From the NCBI RefSeq assembly GCF_039523075.1, contig NZ_BAAAEP010000001.1, forward strand, positions 62,001-126,000: a stretch of DNA of 64,000 bases. The letters run 5' to 3'. The DNA comes from Caenispirillum bisanense. GTDB lineage: Bacteria; Pseudomonadota; Alphaproteobacteria; Rhodospirillales; Rhodospirillaceae. Made by a program: the position numbers and the translations under genes. Below the pieces are notes generated by a model. That model searched no databases and had not been told where the DNA came from. It was given only the letters and a program-made list of their open reading frames with translations. Shown here piece after piece: positions 43,709 to 51,958 of this stretch; position 1 is the stretch's first letter; each line of letters opens with the position of its first letter.

Positions 43709-44338
43709 TCAGCGGATGAGGTAGATGACCGGGTAGAGCAGCACCCAGATCAGGTCGACCATGTGCCAGAAGGCGGCGCCCGTCTCCAGGTTCTCCAGGC
43801 TGGCCTTCCAGGCGACGATGGCCAGGATGGCGAGGCCCATGACCACATGCAGGGCGTGGAAGCCGGTCATCAGCCAGTAGAGGGTCCAGAAGGTGTTGGT
43901 ATCCATGCCGATGCCGGCGTCGATCTTGGCGCCGTACTCGACCACCTTCACCACCAGGAACACGAGGCCGAGCACACCCGCCGCCAGCAGCCACAGGCGG
44001 GCGCGGCCGACGGCGCCCTCGGCGCGGTTGCGCACCGCCAGGGCGGCGAACCAGCCGCTGGTGACCAGCACCAGGGTATTGAGCCCGCCGTACAGGCGGT
44101 TGAGCTGGGCCTGGCTTTCGGCGAACAGCTCCGGCTGCATCAGCCGGGCGCCGGCGAACCCGGCGAGAAAGGCCCCGAACACCGCCAGCTCCGACAGGAT
44201 CAGGATCCACATCAGCGGATTGCCCGGCAGCGCCGACAGCGCGCCCCAGTCGGCGGGGGTGTCGTCGGGGGTGGCGAGCGGGTTGGCTGGGGTAATGTTG
44301 GGGGTCTGGTAGTCGCCGATGCGGCTGTGGGCGGTCAT
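43709..44338 (-). CDS. norE: NorE, cytochrome c oxidase subunit III-like protein
   Basis: 209 residues with five to six spans. GNPLMWILILSELAVFGAFL near residue 38 and WLMTGFHALHVVMGLAILA are typical of the COX3 fold. It supports NO reductase function. It lies 7 nt after norD, 27 nt before norF. Confidence 0.88.
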   Translation of the reverse strand: MTAHSRIGDYQTPNITPANPLATPDDTPADWGALSALPGNPLMWILILSELAVFGAFLAGFAGARLMQPELFAESQAQLNRLYGGLNTLVLVTSGWFAALAVRNRAEGAVGRARLWLLAAGVLGLVFLVVKVVEYGAKIDAGIGMDTNTFWTLYWLMTGFHALHVVMGLAILAIVAWKASLENLETGAAFWHMVDLIWVLLYPVIYLIR

Positions 44339-44345
44339 GGCTCCC

Positions 44346-46280
44346 TCAACTGGACAAGGACTGGTAGATGCGCGGCAGCGCCCGCGACAGCTTGGCGACG
44401 TCGCCGACGATGGCGTAGCGGCCGCGGCCGAACAGGGCCGGGAAGTAGTCCTGCGCCTTGCGGTCGATGGTGACGCCGAACACCGACAGCCCCTTGCGGC
44501 GGGCTTCCAGGATCGCCTTGCGGCTGTCCTCGATGCCGAAGCGGCCTTCGTAGTGGTCGACGTCGTTGGGCTTGCCGTCGGTGAGGATGAGGATCAGCCG
44601 GTTGCGGTGCGGCCGTTTCTCCAGCTGCGCCGTCACGTGGCGGACGGCGGCGCCGATGCGGGTGTAGTAGCCCGGCTTCAGGGCGGCGATGCGGCGCAGC
44701 ACCTTGGGGCCGAAGGGTTCCTCGAAGTCCTTCACCGTCTGCACGCGCACGAAGTCGCGCTTGCGGCTGGTGAAGGTGTAGACGGCGTTCTCGTCGCCGC
44801 AGGCGTTGAGGCCGGACAGGAACACCGACAGCGCCTCCTTCTCCACGTCGAGCACCCGGCGGTTGTCGATCCAGGCGTCGGTGGAGAGCGACACGTCGGC
44901 CAGCACGGCGACGGAAAGGTCGCGGGTGAACGGCCGGGTCTTCTGATAGACGCGGTCCGACAGGGTGCCGTCGGCGCGCTGGTCCACCTGGGCGCGCACC
45001 AGCGCTTCCAGGTCCAGCTCGTCGCCGTCGGCCTGACGGTGGAAGGTCATCATGCGCGGCCGCAGGGCCTCGAACTGGCGGCGGACGCGGCGGATCAGGC
45101 GGCGGGTTTCCTCGTCCGGCTGCCAGTCCTCGCCTTCCTCGTCGGCGATGCCGGTCAGCACCTGGCAGTGATCGGGCAGCAGGGTCTCGCGGCGGTAATC
45201 CCATTCCGGGTAGGTGTGGCGGCCGGTCAGCGCCCCGCCGACCACCGCATCGGGCGGCAGGTCGAGGTCCAGGCGCAGGCGGGTGGAGGCCTTCTTGGTG
45301 GTCTGCGAGACGACGATCTCGTCCATCTCGTCGGCGGCCTTGCGGGCGTCTTCCTCGTCGTCGTCCTCCTTGCCGCGGTTGACGTTGACCATCTCGGCCA
45401 GCGCCAGGATCTTTTCGAAGCGGTTGAGGATGAGCGGGTCGTCGCGTTCCGCCTGATCGAGCGCCTTGCGGCGGGCCTTGCGCTTGCGGTCGTCTTCCTC
45501 GCCCTGGCCGGCGTGGGGATCGTCGTCGTCCTCGTCGTCGGTATGGCGCAGTTCGGGCGCGACGGAGCGGATCTCGCCCCACAGCGGCACCGGCAGGAAC
45601 GGGCGGTAGCGGCGCGGCGCGGCGAAGGCGGCGATGGCCTCGGCATCGGGGCCGGCGACCGCCTGCCACAGATGATCGGCGGCGGCGGTGGGGGTGGAGC
45701 CGTTCAGCAGGGCGATCACCACCTGCTCGACCAGCGTCTCGATCTCTGCCGCCGGGCGGCGCGGGCGGGCCTCCAGCAGGTCGCGGCACAGGCGGTCATA
45801 GCGGCGGCGCATGCCGGGGAAGGCGGCCAGCGCCCGGCTGACCGACTCGTGGGCGGCGCGCAGGAAGCGCAGGTCGCGGCGCAGCGGGTCGGCATCGGCA
45901 TCGGGCGCCGGCGGCACGGCGGCGGCGAAGAAGGCGGCCAGCCACAGATAAAGGTCGCGGTTGGCAGCGGGGTCGGGGAAGAGGTCGATGCGCTCCGGCA
46001 GGCGCAGGGTGGCGTCGCCCAGGCTGGCGACCGGCAGGCGTTCCGCATCCATACCCAGGCGCTGGCGCAGCGACAGGCGGTGGCCGCTTTCCTCCTGCCC
46101 GGCGGCGCCCAGTTCGATGGCGCGGTCGCCGCCCAGGCTGCGGAACAGCACCGCCAGCATGGGCTTCACCTCGGCCAGCGTCACCGCGGCATCGGCGTGG
46201 CGGGGATAGGTGGCGACGTCGCCGACCATGCGGTGCCAGATCTTGCCGACCTGTTCCTCGAATTCCAGCCACTCGAACAT
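44346..46280 (-). CDS. norD: NO reductase activation protein NorD
   Basis: 644 residues with a C-terminal von Willebrand A domain: MIDAS motif DVSLSTD (SVAVLADVSLSTDAW), then TRIGAAVRHVTAQL and ILTDGKPND. A central highly acidic stretch (DDEDDDDPHAGQGEEDDRK) follows alpha-helical repeats. It acts with NorQ as an AAA+/VWA pair to insert or activate the Fe_B site of NorB. Confidence 0.94.
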   Translation of the reverse strand: MFEWLEFEEQVGKIWHRMVGDVATYPRHADAAVTLAEVKPMLAVLFRSLGGDRAIELGAAGQEESGHRLSLRQRLGMDAERLPVASLGDATLRLPERIDLFPDPAANRDLYLWLAAFFAAAVPPAPDADADPLRRDLRFLRAAHESVSRALAAFPGMRRRYDRLCRDLLEARPRRPAAEIETLVEQVVIALLNGSTPTAAADHLWQAVAGPDAEAIAAFAAPRRYRPFLPVPLWGEIRSVAPELRHTDDEDDDDPHAGQGEEDDRKRKARRKALDQAERDDPLILNRFEKILALAEMVNVNRGKEDDDEEDARKAADEMDEIVVSQTTKKASTRLRLDLDLPPDAVVGGALTGRHTYPEWDYRRETLLPDHCQVLTGIADEEGEDWQPDEETRRLIRRVRRQFEALRPRMMTFHRQADGDELDLEALVRAQVDQRADGTLSDRVYQKTRPFTRDLSVAVLADVSLSTDAWIDNRRVLDVEKEALSVFLSGLNACGDENAVYTFTSRKRDFVRVQTVKDFEEPFGPKVLRRIAALKPGYYTRIGAAVRHVTAQLEKRPHRNRLILILTDGKPNDVDHYEGRFGIEDSRKAILEARRKGLSVFGVTIDRKAQDYFPALFGRGRYAIVGDVAKLSRALPRIYQSLSS

Positions 46281-46335
46281 GGCACGTTCCTCTTGCTCGC
46301 GGCGGTGGGGAGGGGAGGGGCGGAGCCGCCTGCCC

Positions 46336-47157
46336 TCAGCCCAGGATGGCCGCCACTGCCTCGGCCAGACCGTCCTTGACGTCGGCCTCGTCGGACAGGG
46401 GCTCGATGATGGCGGCGCGCACGCATTCGTTCAGCGGCCGGCCGGCCTTCAGCAGGGTGGCGCAGTAGACCAGCAGGCGGGTGGAGACGGCTTCTTCCAG
46501 GTCGACGCCCTTCAGGCTGCGGATGCGGCCGGCAAGGCCCACCAGCATGGCGGCGGTGTCGTGGTCGACCCCGGTTTCCGAGGCCACCACCTGGGCCTCC
46601 AGCTCCGGCTTGGGATAGCCGAAGTCGAGCGCCAGGAAGCGCTGGCGGGTGGAGGGCTTCAGGCTTTTCAGGACGTTCTGGTAGCCGGGGTTGTAGGACA
46701 CCACCAGCATGAAGTTGGCCGGCGCCTCGATCAGCTCGCCGGTGCGGTCGAGCGGCAGGATGCGGCGGTCGTCGGTCAGCGGGTGCATGACGACGGTGAC
46801 GTCCTTGCGCGCCTCCACCACCTCGTCCAGGTAGCAGATGCCGCCTTCGCGGACGGCGCGGGTCAGCGGCCCGTCCACCCACACCGTCTCGCCGCCCTTC
46901 AGCAGGTAGCGGCCGGTGAGGTCGGCGGCGGTCAGGTCGTCGTGGCAGGACACGGTATAGAGCGGCAGGCCGAGGCGCGCCGCCATGTGGGCGACGAAGC
47001 GGGTCTTGCCGCAGCCGGTCGGGCCCTTCAGCAGCAGCGGCAGGCGGTGACGGTGGGCCTGGCTGAACAGCTCGCACTCGCTGCCGGCGGGCAGGTAGAA
47101 GGGCACGTCGTTGGCGGGCTGGGTGATGGCCTGGGCGGCCAGGGTGGCGTCACGCAT
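46336..47157 (-). CDS. norQ: MoxR/CbbQ-type AAA+ ATPase NorQ
   Basis: 273 residues. Walker A GPTGCGKT (residues 45-52), Walker B region GGICYLDEVVEA, sensor-1 segment FMLVVSYNPGYQN and the C-terminal helical lid. Partner of NorD in NO reductase maturation. A terminator-like hairpin separates it from norB. Confidence 0.94.
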   Translation of the reverse strand: MRDATLAAQAITQPANDVPFYLPAGSECELFSQAHRHRLPLLLKGPTGCGKTRFVAHMAARLGLPLYTVSCHDDLTAADLTGRYLLKGGETVWVDGPLTRAVREGGICYLDEVVEARKDVTVVMHPLTDDRRILPLDRTGELIEAPANFMLVVSYNPGYQNVLKSLKPSTRQRFLALDFGYPKPELEAQVVASETGVDHDTAAMLVGLAGRIRSLKGVDLEEAVSTRLLVYCATLLKAGRPLNECVRAAIIEPLSDEADVKDGLAEAVAAILG

Positions 47158-47194
47158 GACGGCCTCCGCGCTAAGGGTCGAGGGTGTGGGCGTG

Positions 47195-47246
47195 AAAAAG
47201 AAGAACCGGCGCCGTTCGGGAGTTCAGGGCAGGGAACGGCGCCGGT
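47195..47246 (-). terminator. rho-independent terminator between norB and norQ
   Basis: On the minus strand a perfect 13-bp stem (ACCGGCGCCGTTC; 47246-47234 with 47217-47205) with a 16-nt loop is followed by TTCTTCTTTTTC. It lies 22 nt after the norB stop and would end or attenuate the norCB transcript before norQDEF. Confidence 0.8.
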
Positions 47247-47267
47247 CGAGGTAAAGGCCTTATGGTG

Positions 47268-48617
47268 TCACTCGGCCGGGGCCGCGTGCGGGGCCTGCGG
47301 GATGGTCCGGCGGGAGCCCATGGGCACCGCCAGCGACACCACGATCAGGATGGTCCCGATCAGGACCGCCACGCCGGAGCCGAGGCGCATCCAGAAGAAC
47401 ATGGACAGCGAGTCCTGCACCGACATGTAGTCGTCGCCGACGACACGCTGCAGATGGGTCTGCACCACACCGGCAAAGGTCAGGGCGAAGGTCATGAACA
47501 GCATGCCGCCGGTGGTGATCCAGAAGCCGGCCTGGTTCAGGGCCTGGTTGTAGGGCTCGCGCTTGATCAGGTAGGGCATGGCATAGGTGAACACGGCGAT
47601 GTTCAGCATCACGTAGGCGCCGTAGAAGGCGAGGTGGCCGTGGGCCGCGGTGACCTGGGTGCCGTGGGTGTAGTAGTTGATCGGGGCGAGGGTGTGCAGG
47701 AAGCCCCACACGCCGGCGCCGATGAAGGCGATGACGGCGCACCCGAGCGACCACAGCAGCGCGGCCTTGTTCGGATGCTGACGGCCGCCCTTCCACACCA
47801 TGACGAAGGCGAAGACCACCATGGCGAAGAACGGAATGACTTCCAGCGTCGAGAAGACGGAACCGATCCACTGCCAGTACGCCGGGGTGCCGATCCAGTA
47901 GTAGTGGTGGCCGGTGCCCAGGATGCCGGTGAACAGCGACAGGGCGACGATGATGTAGAGCCACTTCTCGACCACTTCACGGTCGACGCCGGTCAGCTTG
48001 ATCATCAGGAAGGCCAGGATGGAGGCCATGATCAGCTCCCACACGCCTTCGACCCACAGGTGGACGACCCACCACCAGTACATCTTGTCGAGCGCCAGGT
48101 TGCCCGGATTGTAGAAGGCGAACAGGAAGAAGATCGCCACGAACCACAGGCCGAGCATCAGCACGTTGGCGACGGCGGTCTTGCGGCCCTTCAGCAGCGT
48201 CAGCGTGCAGTTGTAGAGGAACATCAGCGCGACGACGACGATGCCGACCTTGATGGGCAGCGGCTGTTCCAGGAACTCGCGTCCCTCGTGGATGCCGAAG
48301 ACGTAGCCGACCACGGCCAGCAGGGCGGCGACGAAGAACAGCCAGAACTGGACCAGGGCCAGCTTGGTGCTGTGCAGCTCGCTTTCCGTCTCTTCGGGCA
48401 GCAGGTAGTAGGTGGCGCCCATGAAGCCCATCAGCAGCCACACGATCAGCGCGTTGGTGTGGATCATGCGGATGACGTTGAAGGGCAGCAGTTCGGACAG
48501 CACGTTCGGCAGCACGTACACGGTACCGGCCAGCACGCCGACAAGCACCTGCACCAGGAAGAGGGTCAGCGCACCGCCGAAGTAATAGAGCGCGACCTTT
48601 TGCGATTGGTATTTCAT
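47268..48617 (-). CDS. norB: cytochrome c-dependent NO reductase large subunit NorB
   Basis: 449 residues, 12 spans, haem-copper oxidase superfamily. Haem ligands include His53 (MIHTNALIVWLLMG); WWVVHLWVEGVWELI and TGHHYYWIG supply the Fe_B histidines. There is no N-terminal fused domain, so it is the cNor (cytochrome c-dependent) type and not qNor. Reduces NO to N2O with NorC. Confidence 0.96.
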   Translation of the reverse strand: MKYQSQKVALYYFGGALTLFLVQVLVGVLAGTVYVLPNVLSELLPFNVIRMIHTNALIVWLLMGFMGATYYLLPEETESELHSTKLALVQFWLFFVAALLAVVGYVFGIHEGREFLEQPLPIKVGIVVVALMFLYNCTLTLLKGRKTAVANVLMLGLWFVAIFFLFAFYNPGNLALDKMYWWWVVHLWVEGVWELIMASILAFLMIKLTGVDREVVEKWLYIIVALSLFTGILGTGHHYYWIGTPAYWQWIGSVFSTLEVIPFFAMVVFAFVMVWKGGRQHPNKAALLWSLGCAVIAFIGAGVWGFLHTLAPINYYTHGTQVTAAHGHLAFYGAYVMLNIAVFTYAMPYLIKREPYNQALNQAGFWITTGGMLFMTFALTFAGVVQTHLQRVVGDDYMSVQDSLSMFFWMRLGSGVAVLIGTILIVVSLAVPMGSRRTIPQAPHAAPAE

Positions 48618-48648
48618 GACGATTGTCTCCGCTTTCCGGTGCGGTCGA

Positions 48649-49101
48649 TCAGCCGGCTTCGTTCGGCGGCCAGTTCTGGTCGTCGATCTCGCTGGTCCAC
48701 TTCAGGAAGTCGATCAGGTCATCCAGCTCCTGGTCGGAGAGGTTGAACTGCGGCATCTGACGGCGGCCGGGCACGCCGGTCGGCTGGGCGGCGAACCACG
48801 CCTTCAGCGTCTCGCGGGCGCCTTCGGCGTCATCGGGGCCGCCGTAGCGGTCCCACACGTTGGCCAGTTCCGGCGCGAAGTAGGCGCCTTCGCCCATGAT
48901 CGTGTGGCAGTTGATGCAGGAGTGCTTCTCCCACACGTGCTTGCCGCGCACGACGGCATCCGTCAGGTTCTCGGAATTGCTTGATGTATTGACGATGTAC
49001 ACATGGCTGTGTGCCGTCAGGGCGATGAAGATCGCCATGAAGAACAGCGTGCCCCCGTAGAAGATGTTGCGGGCCGCCGATTTGGTAAGGCGTTCGGACA
49101 T
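48649..49101 (-). CDS. norC: NO reductase cytochrome c subunit NorC
   Basis: 150 residues. One N-terminal membrane anchor (about 13-32) and a monohaem domain with CINCH (Cys62-His66) and a distal Met in RRQMPQF. It passes electrons to NorB. The ATG at 49101 heads norCBQDEF. Confidence 0.95.
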   Translation of the reverse strand: MSERLTKSAARNIFYGGTLFFMAIFIALTAHSHVYIVNTSSNSENLTDAVVRGKHVWEKHSCINCHTIMGEGAYFAPELANVWDRYGGPDDAEGARETLKAWFAAQPTGVPGRRQMPQFNLSDQELDDLIDFLKWTSEIDDQNWPPNEAG

Positions 49102-49173
49102 TGCGGTCCCCCAAGTAAGGATCAGGTCCCGGTCGACCCCGTGCCGCAGCGGCCCCTGGGTCATGGGGCCACA

Positions 49174-50136
49174 TTAGGCCGTGGCGGCAAGAGCACCTTG
49201 ACTGTGGTCAAGTGTCCGACCTGCGAGGTGAGTCTCTGTCGTGGCGGGCGTGCCGAGGGCGCCGACGGCGGCCAGTTCCGCCGCATCGGCCATCAGGCGC
49301 GGGTCGGCGAGCGGGGCGTGCAGCCACAGCCGGCGGCCGTCGACGACGAAGGGGCCGACGGCCTCGCCGGCCGGCGTCACCAGCGGCGTGCCGGCGGGCA
49401 GGCCGAAGGCGGGCGGCACGTCCAGGCGGGCATGACGGCCGCGGGCCGCCAGCATGACGCAGGCGACCACGTCGCGGCCGAGCGGCAGGCGCCGCCAGTC
49501 GGTCAGGCGCGGCGCGTGCTCCAGGAACACCGTGTGGGCGGAGCGGCAGACGGCGCTGCCACCGACCGCATGGGCCAGATGCTCCGCCGCCCGGTCGCCG
49601 GCGGTGGCGCTGGCGGCGCCGTGGGCGACCACCAGCAGGTCGGGCGGGGCGTCGACCGTCTCGGCGACATGGCCGAGCAACGCCTCCACATGGGCGGGGA
49701 TCACCGCCGATCCGCCCAGCGCCGGCAGCACCCGCACCTCGCCCAGGTGGCCGCCGTGGGCGGCGGCGAGGGCGGGGATGAGGTCGGCGGCGAAGCGGCC
49801 GTCGCCGGCCAGGTGGGGCACCAGCACCACCCGCCGGCCGGGCGGCAGGGCGGCGAGCACCGCCGGCAGGGCGGGCTCGCCCTTGATGACGGCGGCGGCG
49901 GCGCGGAAGCGGCCGCGGCGGGCGATCTCGGCGGCGGCGGCGGCGGCGGCGGGGGGGCCGGCGGGGGGGGGGGGGGGGCCCGGGCCCCCCCCCACCCCCA
50001 CCCNNNNNNNNNNGGGGGGGGGGATCTCGGCGGCGCCGGCGAGGGTGGCGGCGGCGGCGGCGGCATCGGTGTCGGAACCGTGCCCGACCACGATCACCAC
50101 CGGATCGTGCGGGGAGCGAAACGCAAAGCGGGTCAT
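49174..50136 (-). CDS. CbiX/SirB-like chelatase (sirohydrochlorin-type), with an assembly artefact
   Basis: Cytoplasmic protein related to CbiX/SirB chelatases. The N-terminal lobe has VVIVVGHGSD with the catalytic-type His19; a second HG motif is in LLVVAHGAASA. ATG at 50136 has GGGAGG upstream. As deposited the frame is 320 codons, but a 99-nt segment with poly-G/poly-C and the N run is probably spurious; without it 287 residues remain in frame. CbiX/SirB proteins insert Co2+ or Fe2+ into sirohydrochlorin. In a cluster that makes haem d1 from precorrin-2 (nirE without cysG), a ferrochelatase role is attractive but inferred. Confidence 0.72.
   Translation of the reverse strand: MTRFAFRSPHDPVVIVVGHGSDTDAAAAAATLAGAAEIPPPXXXXVGVGGGPGPPPPPAGPPAAAAAAAEIARRGRFRAAAAVIKGEPALPAVLAALPPGRRVVLVPHLAGDGRFAADLIPALAAAHGGHLGEVRVLPALGGSAVIPAHVEALLGHVAETVDAPPDLLVVAHGAASATAGDRAAEHLAHAVGGSAVCRSAHTVFLEHAPRLTDWRRLPLGRDVVACVMLAARGRHARLDVPPAFGLPAGTPLVTPAGEAVGPFVVDGRRLWLHAPLADPRLMADAAELAAVGALGTPATTETHLAGRTLDHSQGALAATA
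49198..49211 (-). promoter_or_regulatory. DNR/NNR/FNR-type box of norC, inside the 3' end of the chelatase gene
   Basis: TTGACTGTGGTCAA, perfect consensus, centred 103 nt before the norC start and within the last 13 codons of the upstream gene. Confidence 0.85.
50004..50013. other. assembly gap (10 N) flanked by G/C homopolymers
   Basis: The N run is bordered by long G and C runs. GATCTCGGCGGC occurs on both sides, at 49924 and 50023, exactly 99 nt apart, as expected when overlapping contig ends were not merged. Collapsing the copies restores a continuous chelatase reading frame. Confidence 0.9.
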
Positions 50137-50203
50137 GCGGCGGGAACCTCCCGGATGGGATGGGTGGGTGCCGTCAGGGTGTGGCCGCCGCGATGCCGCC
50201 GCT

Positions 50204-50217
50204 TTGACTGCGATCAA
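50204..50217. promoter_or_regulatory. DNR/NNR/FNR-type box between chelatase and hemA (1)
   Basis: TTGACTGCGATCAA, perfect consensus. Centred 74 nt from the chelatase start (minus strand) and 93 nt from hemA, so it could serve either. Confidence 0.85.
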
Positions 50218-50225
50218 GACCGGTC

Positions 50226-50239
50226 TTGACCAACCTCAA
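50226..50239 (+). promoter_or_regulatory. DNR/NNR/FNR-type box between chelatase and hemA (2)
   Basis: TTGACCAACCTCAA, one mismatch to the consensus, 22 bp centre-to-centre from the first box (two helical turns) and 71 nt before hemA. Confidence 0.7.
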
Positions 50240-50303
50240 GGGCGGCGGCGGCGCCATCGCGCATGGTGGCGGCCTGATCGCACTGCCGTGAGGAACCGCC
50301 GCC

Positions 50304-51515
50304 ATGGACTACACCGCCTTCTTCCAGGACCGCATCGCCGCGCTGAAGGCCGAGGGCCGCTACCGCGTGTTCGCCGAACTGGCCCGCCAGGCCGGCAGCT
50401 TCCCGGCCGCCACCCGCTTCGTCGACGGCGAGCCGCGCCCGGTGACGGTGTGGTGCAGCAACGACTACCTGGGCATGGGCCAGCACCCGGAGGTGCTCGC
50501 CGCCATGCACGCCGCAGTGGACGAATGCGGCGCCGGCGCCGGCGGCACCCGCAACATCTCCGGCACCAGCCGCCATCACGTCGCCCTGGAGCGCGAGCTG
50601 GCGAGCCTGCACGGCAAGGACGCGGCGCTGGTGTTCACCTCCGGCTACACCGCCAACCTGACGGCGCTGTCCACCCTCGGCGCCCTGATGCCCGACTGCC
50701 TGATCCTCTCCGACGAGCTGAACCACAACAGCATGATCGAGGGCATCCGCCATTCGCGGGCGGAAAAGGTGATCTTCCGCCACAACGACCTCGACCACCT
50801 GGAACGGCTGCTGGCCGCCCAGCCGCGCGAGCGCGCCAAGCTGATCGCCTTCGAAAGCGTCTACAGCATGGACGGCGATTTCGGCCCCATCCGCGAGATC
50901 TGCGACCTGGCGGAGCGCTACAACGCGCTCACCTACCTTGACGAGGTTCACGGCGTCGGCCTCTACGGCAGCCATGGCGCCGGCGTGGCGGAGCGCGACG
51001 GCGTGATGGACCGCGTGGACATCATCCAGGGCACCCTCGCCAAGGCTTTCGGCGTGGTCGGCGGCTATGTCGCCGCCAGGCCGGAGATCTGTGATGCCAT
51101 CCGCTCCTACGGCCAGGGCTTCATCTTCTCCTCCGCCCTGCCGCCGGCGGTGGCGGCGGCGGCGCGGGCCAGCGTGTCGGTGGTGCGGCGCACCCCCTCC
51201 CTGCGGGAAACCCACCAGGAGCGGGCGGCGACCCTCAAGCATCTGCTGCGGGAATGGCGCCTGCCGGTGATGCGCAGCCCGAGCCATATCGTGCCGGTGC
51301 TGGTGGGCGATGCGGCGCGCTGCAAGCTGGCGACCGACATGCTGCTGGACGATTTCGGCATCTACATCCAGCCCATCAACTACCCCACCGTGCCGCGCGG
51401 CACCGAACGCCTGCGCCTGACCCCCAGCCCGCAGCACGACGACCTGCAGATGCGCCGGCTGGTGGAGGCGCTGGCCGCCGTCTGGCGCCGGCTCGACCTG
51501 CGGATCGCCGCCTGA
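50304..51515 (+). CDS. hemA: 5-aminolevulinate synthase HemA
   Basis: 403 residues; condenses glycine and succinyl-CoA to 5-aminolevulinate, the C4 route of Alphaproteobacteria. Motifs: WCSNDYLGMGQHP, GAGGTRNISGT, YLDEVHGVGLYG and the PLP-binding Lys in GTLAKAFGVVGGY. Placed behind two DNR-type boxes within the denitrification island, it probably raises haem supply for cytochromes cd1 and c when denitrifying. A housekeeping copy may exist elsewhere. Followed 53 nt later by the DUF454 operon. Confidence 0.96.
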   Translation: MDYTAFFQDRIAALKAEGRYRVFAELARQAGSFPAATRFVDGEPRPVTVWCSNDYLGMGQHPEVLAAMHAAVDECGAGAGGTRNISGTSRHHVALERELASLHGKDAALVFTSGYTANLTALSTLGALMPDCLILSDELNHNSMIEGIRHSRAEKVIFRHNDLDHLERLLAAQPRERAKLIAFESVYSMDGDFGPIREICDLAERYNALTYLDEVHGVGLYGSHGAGVAERDGVMDRVDIIQGTLAKAFGVVGGYVAARPEICDAIRSYGQGFIFSSALPPAVAAAARASVSVVRRTPSLRETHQERAATLKHLLREWRLPVMRSPSHIVPVLVGDAARCKLATDMLLDDFGIYIQPINYPTVPRGTERLRLTPSPQHDDLQMRRLVEALAAVWRRLDLRIAA

Positions 51516-51568
51516 CCGTCCGCCTGCCCGCCTGAACCCTGACCTCCTGCCGGGAAAGGACTGCCGCC

Positions 51569-51958
51569 ATGACCCTCCGCCGTACCCTGTGGACCGGCCT
51601 TGGCGGCATCTTCCTGGCGGTGGCGGCGGCCGGCGTGGTGCTGCCGGTGCTGCCGACCACGCCCTTCGTGCTGCTGGCCGCCTGGGCCTTGGCCAAGGGC
51701 AGTCCCGCCCTGGCGGCGCGGCTGGAGGCGCATCCGCGCTTCGGCCCCATCCTCGCCGACTGGCGGGCGCACCGGGTGATCCCCGTCCACGCCAAGGTCA
51801 TCGCCCTGGCCATGATGGCCGCCACCCTGGTCCACCTGATCGCCTTTTCCGCCGCGCCGCTGGCCGGCGTTGCCGCCGCAGCCGGCCTGATGGCCGCCGG
51901 CGCCCTGTTCATCATGTCGTGTCCGGGCCGCGCGCCCGCCAAGGAAGGCCGCAAATGA
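51569..51958 (+). CDS. DUF454 (YbaN-like) inner-membrane protein
   Basis: 129 residues with three to four spans. The family motif GVVLPVLPTTPFVLLAAW is near residue 22, then HPRFGPILADWRAHRVIP. Function unknown. The family is often found near haem or respiratory genes. Overlaps the next gene by ATGA, so it belongs to the operon leading to NnrS. Confidence 0.87.
   Translation: MTLRRTLWTGLGGIFLAVAAAGVVLPVLPTTPFVLLAAWALAKGSPALAARLEAHPRFGPILADWRAHRVIPVHAKVIALAMMAATLVHLIAFSAAPLAGVAAAAGLMAAGALFIMSCPGRAPAKEGRK

Noticed and set aside
49960..50034. Poly-G/poly-C tract as a G-quadruplex or regulatory element
   Set aside because: It borders an N run and a 99-nt duplicated flank, so it is almost certainly an assembly artefact.
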